64,000 nucleotides of DNA from an uncultured Saprospiraceae bacterium (GCA_937929945.1 CALFUK010000026.1:62001-126000); one strand, 5' to 3'. Positions 29,271 through 38,571 are shown, counted from the first letter of the stretch. Notes: generated by a model not told the origin, from the letters alone. Numbers and translations: made by a program.

Positions 29271-29463
29271 CTTCATCATCTTCACTTAGTGCAGATTCGA
29301 TATCTGACTCGACTTCGCGCAGTTTGGTTTTGCAGGCCTTCAGCAGTTCCTTAGCTCTTTTTAGTTTGACAGATAGGTCTTCTATACTGGCGTCAGGTGA
29401 CTGGATGTCGGTCAGGATTTTTTCCAGTTCCGCCACTGATTTGTCGTAATTGAATTTTGCCAT
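29263..29463 (-). CDS. xseB: Exodeoxyribonuclease VII small subunit
   Basis: A 66-residue helical protein with the family pattern YDKSVAELEKILTDIQSPDASIEDLSVKLKRA in short form, forming the small subunits of exonuclease VII, which degrades single-stranded DNA in repair. It begins 1 bp after the xseA stop, so the two are translationally coupled. Its end overlaps lptF/G by 8 bp in the opposite direction. Confidence 0.93.
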   Translation of the reverse strand: MAKFNYDKSVAELEKILTDIQSPDASIEDLSVKLKRAKELLKACKTKLREVESDIESALSEDDEAK

Positions 29464-29464
29464 A

Positions 29465-30697
29465 CTATTTCTTTTTTATTGGATTAGCATTGATGTCTCC
29501 ATCCAGTAGAGACACAGTGATGCTGTCTTTATAGTCTATTTCGGTGGTAGAGGAGATGTACTTATCATGTTGCTTGATCATAGCAAAGCCTCGCTTTAGT
29601 ACATTCACAGGGTCTAAGAGATGGATGGACTGCTTTATGTTTTCTAATTTGACATGATTGTGTTGGATCAGCTGGGTCGTCGTATTAGCGATGGCTTGCT
29701 GCATTGATTCCAGACGATGTGCAGCTTGAGTCAGCATGATTCGAGTGGTGGAGTTTAGATCTGATTCTATCTGATGCAGTGAGAATTCTTGTTCCTTGAG
29801 GATTCCTTTGGTGCTTTGTATGATTGCATACTCCAGTTCTAATAGGCTTGATTCCCATGCTACATTGTGCTCTACTAAAAAGTCAGCTACAGCAGTAGGC
29901 GTTTTAATGGAGCTGTGTGCTACCAGATCAGCGACGGTATTATCGATCTGATGTCCGATGCCTGTGAGTACAGGTAGGGTAGAGCGTGCGATCATCTTGC
30001 CGATATCGTAATCGTCAAATGCTGATAGATCCAGTTTGGAGCCGCCACCTCTGACAATGACGATACAGTCAAAACGTGAATCTTGGTTAGCAGCCTGGAT
30101 TGCCCTGGTCACTTCGGCTTTGGCCTTGTGGCCTTGTACCGTAGCGGGAAATAAGGTCAGTTGATAGGCATAGCCATAGCGATTTTGCTCGATCTGCTTG
30201 CAGAAATCTAAGTAGCCTGCCGCGGTAGCGGAGCTGATGACTGCTATGTGCTGGATGACTGATGGTAGTGCGATTCTTTCATTGAGCCCAGTGAGACCTT
30301 CATTCTCCAGCTGCTCTATGATGGCCTGTCTGCGCAGTTCGATCTGCCCTAAAGTGTATTTGGGATCAATGTCTTCTATGACCAGCTTTAGCCCATAGCG
30401 CTCATTGAAGTCTATTTTGACTTTGAGTCTGACCTCTGTGCCAGTATCCAGAAGGGAGTGAACCAGCTTGCCGAGTTTTTTCTGGAGAAAGAGAAAGGTC
30501 TTGTACCAGATCACCGCATTAGAGTGCGCTATGATTTTTTCACCGTCTTCTTCTTTTTGGATGAGGCTGATGTAGTACTGCCCGTTTTTCTCATTGGCTT
30601 GAGAAATCTCAGCGTGTACCCATATGGCTTCACTAAAGTTGAGAGCGATGACTCTCTTAATATATTCGTTGAGGTCGTAGAGTGAATACGAATCCAA
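29465..30697 (-). CDS. xseA: Exodeoxyribonuclease VII large subunit
   Basis: A 410-residue catalytic subunit of exonuclease VII. Residues 1-100 are the OB fold (LYDLNEYIKRVIALNF, IWVHAEISQ); the core contains IAVISSATAAGYLDF, the nuclease-core signature DCIVIVRGGGSKLDLSAFDD (about 212-231), and PVLTGIGHQIDNTVADL (about 247). The helical C-terminal stalk is shorter than in E. coli. The start is TTG at 30697, 3 bp after the sucC stop; the N-terminal family match begins there and no ATG fits. Operon sucC-xseA-xseB. Confidence 0.95.
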   Translation of the reverse strand: MDSYSLYDLNEYIKRVIALNFSEAIWVHAEISQANEKNGQYYISLIQKEEDGEKIIAHSNAVIWYKTFLFLQKKLGKLVHSLLDTGTEVRLKVKIDFNERYGLKLVIEDIDPKYTLGQIELRRQAIIEQLENEGLTGLNERIALPSVIQHIAVISSATAAGYLDFCKQIEQNRYGYAYQLTLFPATVQGHKAKAEVTRAIQAANQDSRFDCIVIVRGGGSKLDLSAFDDYDIGKMIARSTLPVLTGIGHQIDNTVADLVAHSSIKTPTAVADFLVEHNVAWESSLLELEYAIIQSTKGILKEQEFSLHQIESDLNSTTRIMLTQAAHRLESMQQAIANTTTQLIQHNHVKLENIKQSIHLLDPVNVLKRGFAMIKQHDKYISSTTEIDYKDSITVSLLDGDINANPIKKK

Positions 30698-30700
30698 AGA

Positions 30701-31903
30701 CTACTGAATCACCTTTTTGACTAAATCAGCAGCTTCCTGTAGCAGGATGGCAGAATGGACTTCGAGGCCACTCTCATCAATGATCTTCTTGGCGATGTCC
30801 GCATTCGTACCTTGCAGCCTGACAATGATGGGGACCTGTATGTTACCCATGTTTTTGTAAGCATCCACGATACCATTGGCGACTCTGTCACAACGTACGA
30901 TTCCACCAAATATATTGACCAGTATGGCTTTTACATTCGGATCTCTCAGAATGATCCTGAAGGCCTTCTCCACTCTTGCTGCATCAGCTGTGCCACCTAC
31001 ATCGAGGAAGTTAGCTGGTGAGCCTCCAGAGAGCTTGATGATGTCCATGGTAGCCATCGCGAGTCCAGCACCATTGACCATACAGCCTACATTACCGTCA
31101 AGATTGACGAAGTTAAGGCCAAAGCTCTTCGCTTCTACCTCTGTGGGGTCTTCTTCGTCTGTGTCTCTTTGTGCTTCTAAGTCTGGATGTCTGTAGAGAG
31201 CATTTTCATCTAGAGATACTTTACAGTCCACGGCGATCACCTTGTCTTCGCCAGTCACCATACATGGATTGATCTCGAAGAGTGAGGCATCAGCTCCGAT
31301 GAATGCAGCGTAGAGATTCTTGATGAATTTCATCATTTCTTTCTGAGCACCTTTTGACAAGTTTAGGTTGAAGGCTATTTTTCTGAGTTGGTATCCTTGG
31401 ATGCCGAGACTCGGGTCGATGTGTTCTTTATGCACTAAGTGAGGCGTATTTTCTGCCACTTCTTCGATGTTCATTCCTCCTTCTGTGGAGTAGATGATCA
31501 CATTTTTCTTCTCATCTCTGTCCAGCATGATGGACACGTACAGCTCGTTACAATCTTCAAAATTTGGCACGTACGAGTCTTCAGCGATCAGGACTTTTTT
31601 GACCAGTTTACCTTCTCCTTCCAGTCCGCCTGGAGTCTGCGGAGTCTTCAGCATCATGCCTAAGATATTACCCGCGTGTTCTTTTAGTCCATCCAGGTTT
31701 TTGGCTATTTTGACTCCTCCACCTTTACCTCTACCTCCGGCATGAATCTGAGCTTTGACGACTGCGATGTCTGATCCAGACTCTTCTTTGACTTTATGAT
31801 AAGCGGCAATGGCTTCATCTAAGCTTTCTGCTACATGCCCTTTCTGAATGGCTACTCCGTAAGACGCTAATAAGTCTTTTCCTTGGTATTCGTGAAGATT
31901 CAT
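30701..31903 (-). CDS. sucC: Succinyl-CoA ligase beta subunit
   Basis: Couples succinyl-CoA cleavage to ADP or GDP phosphorylation in the citric acid cycle. The 400 residues show the ATP-grasp start MNLHEYQGKDLLASYGV, the glycine-rich VKAQIHAGGRGKGGGVK (about 49-65), the Mg site FEINPCMVTGE, and the C-terminal CoA-ligase domain (NGAGLAMATMDIIKLSGG, FGGIVRCDRVA). The partner alpha subunit gene is not in the window. It heads the minus-strand unit with xseA and xseB. Confidence 0.97.
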   Translation of the reverse strand: MNLHEYQGKDLLASYGVAIQKGHVAESLDEAIAAYHKVKEESGSDIAVVKAQIHAGGRGKGGGVKIAKNLDGLKEHAGNILGMMLKTPQTPGGLEGEGKLVKKVLIAEDSYVPNFEDCNELYVSIMLDRDEKKNVIIYSTEGGMNIEEVAENTPHLVHKEHIDPSLGIQGYQLRKIAFNLNLSKGAQKEMMKFIKNLYAAFIGADASLFEINPCMVTGEDKVIAVDCKVSLDENALYRHPDLEAQRDTDEEDPTEVEAKSFGLNFVNLDGNVGCMVNGAGLAMATMDIIKLSGGSPANFLDVGGTADAARVEKAFRIILRDPNVKAILVNIFGGIVRCDRVANGIVDAYKNMGNIQVPIIVRLQGTNADIAKKIIDESGLEVHSAILLQEAADLVKKVIQ

Positions 31904-32006
31904 TTGTTTATAATTTTTAAGACTGAATGGCTATGAGCATAAGGCTTTGAATTCTATCTTGATCGGTTGCTAAGATGATCAGCTCACAGTCACTTCATGT
32001 TTTCGT

Positions 32007-33521
32007 TTAATTGTTTATGATGACTTTTCGGTTTATTGATCCCATTTCGGTGGTCAAAGATAACATATATATACCCGATGATAGGTCATTTATGGGTATA
32101 GATATTTCATTATTCCCAATTGAGATAGCCTCCTGAGACTGCAGGATTCTCTGACCTTTTTGATTGTATAGCTGCAGTGATCCATTAAGTTTTTCTGTTG
32201 AGTCGAATGCGATTCTGAGTGATTGACCTAAGTATACAGGGTTAGGACTGAGTAATATTTCTGTGGAGAAGAGTGGATCCTCTGTCGCGGTAGTCATGTC
32301 ATTGGTCTTCAAGATATTGGTGGTCTTACCAGCACAAGCTGATGACTCATTGAATGGGGTCACTGACCAGGTATAGGTCCGATTAGGACTCAGCTCTGTC
32401 ATATATATGGCTGTATCCTGAGTGATAATGGCTATTTCATCTTGGCCGCCTTTGATTAAAATGGAGTAGTTGGTAGCATTTTCTGATGATGACCATTTTA
32501 GTTCTACGCCATTATAAAATTCTGTGGTGGTATTATTACCAGGGGCTATTAGTGCGACTTTCTCTGTGACTTCACTGGTATTAGGGACATAGCCTGTGCG
32601 GAGATATGATTTGAGCGAAGAGTTATAGTCTGCCATCATAATGTTGTTTTGCTGTGGAGAGAATTCATATGGTCCGCAGCCTAAGAAGTAGGACATGTAG
32701 TTATTTTGCGCTGGCGCGATCGTATCCCCATTCCGATCCGTCACATCCAGATCGAATGTAGGGCAGCGGCTGTCCCAGGTCAGTCCGAAGTTATAATCTG
32801 GTGGTGTGTCGCACACCATATCACCCGCAGACTCACAGTTACTTTTATCTACCAGCTCTATCTGTATACCATTGATGACTCTGATCAGTACGGGATTTCC
32901 ATGGCGTGACTGCTCCCACGGTTCTGATTCCCACCCGACATGGGGGTGACTCAGTGAGAAATAGTGTCCTATCTCATGAGCAAGCGTATTTTCTCCATTA
33001 CCGATTTGGCTTTTTCTGATGACGATCCAATCATTCTGAATCGAGTAGAATCCTAAGACTGTCCCGTTTTCTATGTTTCCACGATCTGCATTCTGGGTCA
33101 CGAAGATATTGAGGGCATTGGGGCCTTCATCTCGAGCCTCTCTGATCATTCTGGCCACACCTGTAGCGGCAGTTGGACTTTCGAATACATTGGTATTATT
33201 GAGCTGGTTAAAGCCAGAATCTATGTAAAATACAAAGCCAGAATCTTCAAATTCTACATTCAGAGTGCAAAGCTGATTTAAAATATCAGCCACTTCGATC
33301 CTGCCTGAACCATCAGTCTCCGCCGCTAAGTGAAATTTTACGGGGACATAAATGGTTTCTCTTGGAAATGCTCGACCAGATTGGAGTGCTGCTTTGTTAG
33401 CTATGAGCCTTTGTCTGAGTTCATGATGATCATCTACGCAGTTGGCTCCAGCATAATCCACTTTCTGGCCCTGGAGAGTGCTGAGAAATCCTAAGAAAAG
33501 AACGGTAAAAACAAATCTCAT
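32007..33521 (-). CDS. Secreted M43-type zinc metalloprotease with T9SS sorting domain
   Basis: Exported pappalysin-like protease, 504 residues from the ATG at 33521, where the signal peptide MRFVFTVLFLGFLSTLQGQ begins; the open frame runs 34 codons further upstream but that stretch is not conserved-looking. The zinc motif is TLAHEIGHYFSLSHPH (HExxHxxxxxH), and a Met-turn follows in NNYMSYFLGC. After it comes an Fn3-like domain (about residues 325-420) and a type A T9SS sorting domain (ILLSPNPV to GSINRKVII). Divergent from mdh. Confidence 0.88.
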   Translation of the reverse strand: MRFVFTVLFLGFLSTLQGQKVDYAGANCVDDHHELRQRLIANKAALQSGRAFPRETIYVPVKFHLAAETDGSGRIEVADILNQLCTLNVEFEDSGFVFYIDSGFNQLNNTNVFESPTAATGVARMIREARDEGPNALNIFVTQNADRGNIENGTVLGFYSIQNDWIVIRKSQIGNGENTLAHEIGHYFSLSHPHVGWESEPWEQSRHGNPVLIRVINGIQIELVDKSNCESAGDMVCDTPPDYNFGLTWDSRCPTFDLDVTDRNGDTIAPAQNNYMSYFLGCGPYEFSPQQNNIMMADYNSSLKSYLRTGYVPNTSEVTEKVALIAPGNNTTTEFYNGVELKWSSSENATNYSILIKGGQDEIAIITQDTAIYMTELSPNRTYTWSVTPFNESSACAGKTTNILKTNDMTTATEDPLFSTEILLSPNPVYLGQSLRIAFDSTEKLNGSLQLYNQKGQRILQSQEAISIGNNEISIPINDLSSGIYMLSLTTEMGSINRKVIINN

Positions 33522-33618
33522 AGGATAGAAAATTTTGTTGATGCAATAGTAACAAAAAATTGTTAGGCCATGTTGCATCACTTGCACAACATTAACCATA
33601 TGAATCCTTAAAATATCA

Positions 33619-33626
33619 TACATTTG
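33619..33626 (+). promoter_or_regulatory. -7 promoter element upstream of mdh
   Basis: TACATTTG followed by CGG, matching TAnnTTTG, 46 bp before the mdh ATG. No TTG at the expected -33 distance. Confidence 0.45.
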
Positions 33627-33672
33627 CGGCGTAAATTACAAATCATTTTAAAATCGAAAATTTATAAATCGG

Positions 33673-34611
33673 ATGAGTAAAGTTTCTGTCATTGGAGCGG
33701 GTAATGTCGGCGCCACTGTAGCTAATGTATTAGCACATAAAGATATCGTTAGAGAAGTTGTCATGTTGGACATACGAGGTGATTTTGCCAAAGGTAAAGC
33801 ACTCGATAGCTGGCAACAGGCCTCTATCGATCACTACAGCACCCGACTTAAGGGCACTGAAGACTACGCAGATACAGCTGGGTCAGACATCGTCGTGATT
33901 ACTGCTGGAATCCCGCGTAAGCCTGGTATGAGTCGAGACGACCTCATCTCTACTAATGCTAAGATCGTATCATCCGTCGTAGCGTCTATCCTGAAGTACT
34001 CAGAAGACCCTATTTTTATCATCATCTCTAATCCATTAGATGTGATGACCTATGCTGCTCACAAGATTTCAGGGTTACCGACGAATAAGGTATTCGGAAT
34101 GGCGGGCATCCTGGATACAGCGAGGTACAGAGCCTTCTTGGCGACTGAACTGAGCGTATCCCCTAAAGATATCCAAGCAGTCCTCATGGGTGGTCATGGC
34201 GATACCATGGTGCCTCTACCAAGATATACGACAGTCGCTGGTATCCCAGTCACAGAACTGATTGCCGCTGACGTACTTGACGCCATCGTAGAAAGAACGA
34301 AGAAAGGTGGCGGAGAACTAGTCAAACTAATGGGTACATCCGCATGGTATGCGCCAGGTGCCGCAGGTGCTCAGATGGTCGAAGCTATTGTTAAGGACGA
34401 AGACAGAATCTTCCCTTGCTGCGTCAAATTAGAAGGTCAGTACGGCATAGACGGCGTATACCTCGGAGTACCAGTAAAACTGGGTACAGGTGGTATCAAG
34501 CAAGTTTATGAATTACAATTAAACCAAGATGAATTAGACTTGTTAAATACATCAGCAGGTCACGTCAAAGCGGTCATGGACACGTTCGATGGCATGAATC
34601 TGGCCTCTTAA
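33673..34611 (+). CDS. mdh: Malate dehydrogenase
   Basis: Oxidises malate to oxaloacetate with NAD+ in the citric acid cycle. 312 residues of the LDH-like type, with the NAD motif VIGAGNVGATVAN (residues 5-17), the acidic residue after strand 2 (MLDIRGDFAKGKALD), the substrate Arg in GIPRKPGMSRDDL, ISNPLDVMTY, and the catalytic His in LMGGHGDTMVP (about 176). It is followed after 11 bp by a redox protein gene. Confidence 0.96.
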   Translation: MSKVSVIGAGNVGATVANVLAHKDIVREVVMLDIRGDFAKGKALDSWQQASIDHYSTRLKGTEDYADTAGSDIVVITAGIPRKPGMSRDDLISTNAKIVSSVVASILKYSEDPIFIIISNPLDVMTYAAHKISGLPTNKVFGMAGILDTARYRAFLATELSVSPKDIQAVLMGGHGDTMVPLPRYTTVAGIPVTELIAADVLDAIVERTKKGGGELVKLMGTSAWYAPGAAGAQMVEAIVKDEDRIFPCCVKLEGQYGIDGVYLGVPVKLGTGGIKQVYELQLNQDELDLLNTSAGHVKAVMDTFDGMNLAS

Positions 34612-34622
34612 ATTTAGATTTA

Positions 34623-35147
34623 TTGGATAAAACGACAGAAATACTTTCTACGACATACACCTCAAGTGGTGCTTCATTGAATGATCTCTCAATGGAGCAC
34701 CCCCTGTTGGTGGTCTTCCTCAGGCACTTTGGCTGTGTATTCTGTAAGGAGGCTCTGAGCGATCTTTCTAAGAAGAATGCTTCTCTTGATCTGAAAGGGA
34801 TTAAGCTGGTATTCGCGCATATGTCAGATCATGAGACTGCTACAGAGTACTTTAAGCAATATAATTTCAGTAGTTATCATGATATAGCTGATCCCGACTG
34901 CGAGGTTTATGAGAAATTCGGATTGACAAAAGGTAGTTTTGGACAGCTTTTTGGGCTCACAGTGATGATCAGAGGTGTACAGGCTAATCTTCAAGGTAAT
35001 GCCTGGTCGCTGAAGCAGATTGGAGATGGCTTCCAGATGCCTGGTATATTTCTTATTAACCAAGGCAAAATCGAAGAATCTTTCATCCATGATAAAGTCT
35101 CCGATAAGCCTGACTATGATAATCTGATCTCCTGCTGCGCTGCCTAA
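34623..35147 (+). CDS. Peroxiredoxin-like (SelL-related) redox protein
   Basis: A 174-residue thioredoxin-fold protein of the AhpC/TSA-2 (SelL/PRXL2-like) group. The active-site motif is RHFGCVFCKEAL (about residues 37-48), with a CxxC pair where SelL selenoproteins carry UxxU. KGSFGQLFG and QMPGIFLINQGKI complete the fold, and the C-terminus ends in SCCAA. The start is a TTG at 34623 (no ATG available), 11 bp after mdh. A reductase or peroxidase role is inferred from the family. Confidence 0.82.
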   Translation: MDKTTEILSTTYTSSGASLNDLSMEHPLLVVFLRHFGCVFCKEALSDLSKKNASLDLKGIKLVFAHMSDHETATEYFKQYNFSSYHDIADPDCEVYEKFGLTKGSFGQLFGLTVMIRGVQANLQGNAWSLKQIGDGFQMPGIFLINQGKIEESFIHDKVSDKPDYDNLISCCAA

Positions 35148-35210
35148 GCGCTAACATTTCTCTAACGCTCTATTAGCAATTTTGCCCTTTTATATAGCGT
35201 TTACTATACC

Positions 35211-36083
35211 ATGAGACGCATCATCTTATCCACGCTTGGCTTCATCTTGTCTATGATCGCATTAGCAGCCCAGCTAAACTTTAGTGCCGACGAAGCCCAT
35301 CTCGCCTTTTACGCTGATGTTTTGGTCAATGCTGATGCAGCTCAGCACAGAGTGAAAGCCAATGAGATCTTCTATCAAGACATAAAAGAAACGCTTCAAA
35401 AAGAAGGCTCTTTCGAACACGATTTTGCCAGCCTCAAGTGGATTTCCTTCCAAACTCCTGCAGATAGTACATTTCGACTCATCTCATGGCAGCTGAAGTC
35501 CGCTGATGATGAATTTAGTTATTTTGGATTTTACCAAGATGCGGATCAGCTCATAGAGTTAGAATCCTCTGTGGAATACAGTAAGAATCTGTCGTATCAG
35601 GAGCTTAGTGCAGAGCAATGGTATGGGAGACTCATCTATGATATGGTCCCATTCGAAGATGAGAGAGGAGCCTACTATATGATCTTTGGCTTCAGGCAGC
35701 TTGATCAATTTAACAAGACAAAGGTCATCGATATCTTGCGCGTCGATGATGCTCAGCTGAGCTTTGGCGCAGCCATATTCGATGACGGGGCCCAAGATAA
35801 GGCCAAGAATCGATTAGCATTCCTGTACTCGGCGGATGCGGTGCTCAATGTCGACTACAATCCAGGACTGAAGATGCTGGTCTATGACCACTTAGTGCAG
35901 CGTATGGGGCGTATACCTGGGCAAGGGCCTACATATCTTCCAGATGGCTCCTATGAAGCTTATAAGTTGGAGGCAGGGGAGTGGGTCTACGTAGAGCAGC
36001 TTTACAATGATATTATTGAGAAGCCTAATACATCAACTCGAAGAGCGAAGGTGGATATACTGGGTAGGCCGAAGAAGAATTGA
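35211..36083 (+). CDS. Secreted hypothetical protein
   Basis: A 290-residue protein with a signal peptide (residues 1-20, ending LAAQ). The rest is soluble and aromatic-rich, with a long alternating pattern (FASLKWISFQTPADSTFRLISW, YMIFGFRQLDQF) and a basic C-terminal tail (RAKVDILGRPKKN). Looks like a conserved Bacteroidota secreted protein without named domain. It starts 63 bp after the SelL-like gene and is convergent with the sirtuin gene. No function is proposed. Confidence 0.75.
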   Translation: MRRIILSTLGFILSMIALAAQLNFSADEAHLAFYADVLVNADAAQHRVKANEIFYQDIKETLQKEGSFEHDFASLKWISFQTPADSTFRLISWQLKSADDEFSYFGFYQDADQLIELESSVEYSKNLSYQELSAEQWYGRLIYDMVPFEDERGAYYMIFGFRQLDQFNKTKVIDILRVDDAQLSFGAAIFDDGAQDKAKNRLAFLYSADAVLNVDYNPGLKMLVYDHLVQRMGRIPGQGPTYLPDGSYEAYKLEAGEWVYVEQLYNDIIEKPNTSTRRAKVDILGRPKKN

Positions 36084-36185
36084 GTTTGAGCTATCCCTTG
36101 ATGCAGAGATGATTTGCCTGCATTACGACAGACTCAGTGAAAGTAGTAATCCTCTAGCTTAAAATTAGTCTCCTAAAGTACTGCC

Positions 36186-36878
36186 TCAACCCTCCAATAA
36201 ATCCAGCAGTGCCATCACCCCCTCCGTAGCCGTCAGCTCCAATACCGTCACATGTGCCGCTCGCTTCAGTTCATAACTCAGCTGTGGCTTAGGATCAATA
36301 TAATAGATCTTAGCATCTGGTCTGGCATAGCCGACTAGCCCAGCAGCGGGGTAGACCTGCATGGAGGTACCGATGATCACGACGATGTCAGCCGTGGTGA
36401 CTTCCTGTGCGGCACGCTCCAGCTCTGGCACCATCTCCCCAAACCATACAATGTGAGGCCTGAGCTGCTGACCATCCTCCGCTTTATCTTCTGCGCTCAG
36501 ATCACCAGGCCAATCGTAGATCAGACTCTCATCTGCCACACTTCTGACCTTATTCAGCTCTCCGTGGAGGTGGATGATGCGGGAGCTACCTGCGCGCTCA
36601 TGCAGGTCATCTACATTCTGGGTGATGATCACCACATCATGATTAGCTTCTAGTCGTACCAGGTCTAGGTGTCCTTGGTTAGGCTCCACTTCTTGGAGCT
36701 GCTTGCGCCGCTCATTGTAGAAGCGGAGGACGAGCTCTTGGTCATCAGCCCAGCCCTGTGGTGAGGCGACTGACATGACATCGTGATTCTCCCAGAGGCC
36801 ATTATGATCTCTGAATGTCTTGATTCCACTTTCGGCGCTCATGCCTGCTCCGGTCAGTACTGCTATCTTTTTTAGCAT
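36186..36878 (-). CDS. cobB: Sirtuin, class III NAD-dependent deacylase (CobB-like)
   Basis: A 230-residue Sir2-family enzyme that removes acyl groups from lysine using NAD+. Motifs: LTGAGMSAESGIKTFRDHNGLW (starting about residue 8, NAD site), TQNVDDLHERAG, and catalytic His in HLHGEL. The FYNERR stretch (about residue 53) supplies the Tyr and Arg that give class III enzymes their preference for succinyl or malonyl lysine. The four zinc cysteines of most sirtuins are absent. It overlaps the NAD(P)HX repair gene by 7 bp. Confidence 0.9.
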   Translation of the reverse strand: MLKKIAVLTGAGMSAESGIKTFRDHNGLWENHDVMSVASPQGWADDQELVLRFYNERRKQLQEVEPNQGHLDLVRLEANHDVVIITQNVDDLHERAGSSRIIHLHGELNKVRSVADESLIYDWPGDLSAEDKAEDGQQLRPHIVWFGEMVPELERAAQEVTTADIVVIIGTSMQVYPAAGLVGYARPDAKIYYIDPKPQLSYELKRAAHVTVLELTATEGVMALLDLLEG

Positions 36879-38407
36879 AGATGTTCGTTGATTGCTTGGG
36901 GTATAAAGGTAATGATATCCTCAGCGCTCATGCCATATTCACCTAAGGATTTCGCCGCTAAATCTCCTGCATGGCCATGCAGGTGTACGGCTAACAGGCA
37001 GGACTCCTCTGGGGTGTATCCTTGAGCTAAGAATGAGCAGAGCATGCCTGTGAGTATATCGCCACTGCCGGCTTTAGCCATCCCAGGGTTGCCAGTATTA
37101 TTGAATATGCAGCGATTATTGGGACAGATGATGGCTGTGTGGGCGCCTTTGATGCAGATGTAGATCTGGTGCAGCATCGCTATTTTCAGTGCGGTATCGA
37201 TTCTTTGCTGGTGGGTCTTGTGTTCGCCAAACAGTCGATCGAATTCTTTTAGATGAGGGGTCAGGATCGAGTGGGGCGGGAGCTGATCTAATTTTTGTGT
37301 TTTTGATTTCTGCTCCGTATTGAAAAACTTGAGTTTGGCTAATATGTTTAAAGCATCAGCGTCTAGCACGACTGCTTGCTTCCATTTTCCAAGAAAATCG
37401 ACTAAGCCGATTCTACTGAGCCTCGTTTGGCCCATGCCACATCCTATGCCATAGTGATAATCGGTTTTAGCTTTGATCCTATACCAAGCATTGGCAGCAT
37501 TATTTGATTTCTGGACGATAATTGCCGAAGGATGTAGCATATGCAAGATGCTATTGTAGTCATAGTGGCTCTGATAGTAGACATAGCCGCACCCGGCAGA
37601 TTCTGCTGACTTACCTGCTAGTGCTATGGCTCCAATCATACCTGAGTGGCCACCGACTAAGCAGGCCTTACCATGGCTTCCCTTATGGGAGAACTTTTCT
37701 TTGGGCTGCAAGATGGCTGTTATATCTGCAGCTTCTATCAGGTGGTACTTAGAGCTGTGTGTATCTATCGCTGCTGCATCCAAATCTATATTCACAATCT
37801 CACATGAACTCAGGGCGATCTGGCTCTCCGGCATCATGAAAGATAGCTTTGGTAGCTCAAAAGAGATGACATGATTGGCTCTGATGCAGTTTACGTTATC
37901 TCGATGTTCGTCAGCAAAGTAGCCTGACGGGATATCGATGGAAATGATGTGATCCGCATCTTCATTGATTTTTTCTAGTAGAGTAGCCCAGTAGCCAGTC
38001 ACTGGCCGATTGAGTCCACTACCGAATATACCGTCAATGACCAGGCCGTTACGTTTTTCCACATCTTGCTCCTTGTAGATCTCTTGGATTTCAGCGGTAG
38101 CATACGCTTGTAGCCGTTTTAGATTGGTATCGCAGTCAGCTGATCTGCCAGTACCAATCATGCAAAGATATACGCGGTTCTTTATGCCCTTATCCAGCAA
38201 GATGCGACTCACAGCTAAGGCGTCACCTCCATTATTACCTGGCCCAGCGAATATGCTAATGGCTAAGTGCTGATATGAGCTCCAGTTGATGGCATTCACA
38301 AAGGCATAAGCAGCTCTTTCCATAAGTTTATGCGATGGTATTCGCTGAGCAGCTATGGTCGCTGCATCCACTTCTTTTATTTGCTCACTGAGTAGTATTT
38401 TCTTCAT
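36872..38407 (-). CDS. nnr: Bifunctional NAD(P)HX epimerase/dehydratase
   Basis: Repairs hydrated NADH and NADPH. The N-terminal epimerase domain (residues 1 to about 215) contains FAGPGNNGGDALAVSRIL (about 55) and DGIFGSGLNRPV; the C-terminal ADP-dependent dehydratase domain has GGHSGMIGAIALAG (about 252), SILTPHLKEFDRLFG, and the catalytic GNPGMAKAGSGDILTGML (about 440). The 511 residues match the fused YjeF form. The stop overlaps the sirtuin start by 7 bp, so the two NAD-related enzymes are likely co-translated. Confidence 0.95.
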   Translation of the reverse strand: MKKILLSEQIKEVDAATIAAQRIPSHKLMERAAYAFVNAINWSSYQHLAISIFAGPGNNGGDALAVSRILLDKGIKNRVYLCMIGTGRSADCDTNLKRLQAYATAEIQEIYKEQDVEKRNGLVIDGIFGSGLNRPVTGYWATLLEKINEDADHIISIDIPSGYFADEHRDNVNCIRANHVISFELPKLSFMMPESQIALSSCEIVNIDLDAAAIDTHSSKYHLIEAADITAILQPKEKFSHKGSHGKACLVGGHSGMIGAIALAGKSAESAGCGYVYYQSHYDYNSILHMLHPSAIIVQKSNNAANAWYRIKAKTDYHYGIGCGMGQTRLSRIGLVDFLGKWKQAVVLDADALNILAKLKFFNTEQKSKTQKLDQLPPHSILTPHLKEFDRLFGEHKTHQQRIDTALKIAMLHQIYICIKGAHTAIICPNNRCIFNNTGNPGMAKAGSGDILTGMLCSFLAQGYTPEESCLLAVHLHGHAGDLAAKSLGEYGMSAEDIITFIPQAINEHLC

Positions 38408-38518
38408 GCTATAGGAGACATTTCACTTTTATTCATATGTCAATCTGGAGTCTAAGCCGTGATTGGTGATTGAGTTTTTAGTACAGTTTTTGCAATATAC
38501 TAATTCGTTCATAACTAA

Positions 38519-38552
38519 TTGATAGTCAATTAATTAAACTATTGACAGTCAA
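38519..38552. promoter_or_regulatory. Pair of palindromic operator-like sites upstream of the porP gene
   Basis: Two copies of ATTGAYAGTCAAT: TTGATAGTCAA at 38519-38529 and TTGACAGTCAA at 38542-38552, starts 23 bp apart, about two helical turns. The second is a perfect 13-bp palindrome around a central A including flanks. It lies 20-53 bp upstream of the ATG at 38572 and may bind a dimeric regulator; no known consensus is claimed. Confidence 0.5.
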
Positions 38553-38571
38553 TTGCAAATACATTATTACA

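Noticed and set aside
33522-33623. Upstream extension of the M43 protease by 34 codons
   Set aside because: A clear signal peptide begins at the ATG at 33521, and the extension would bury it.
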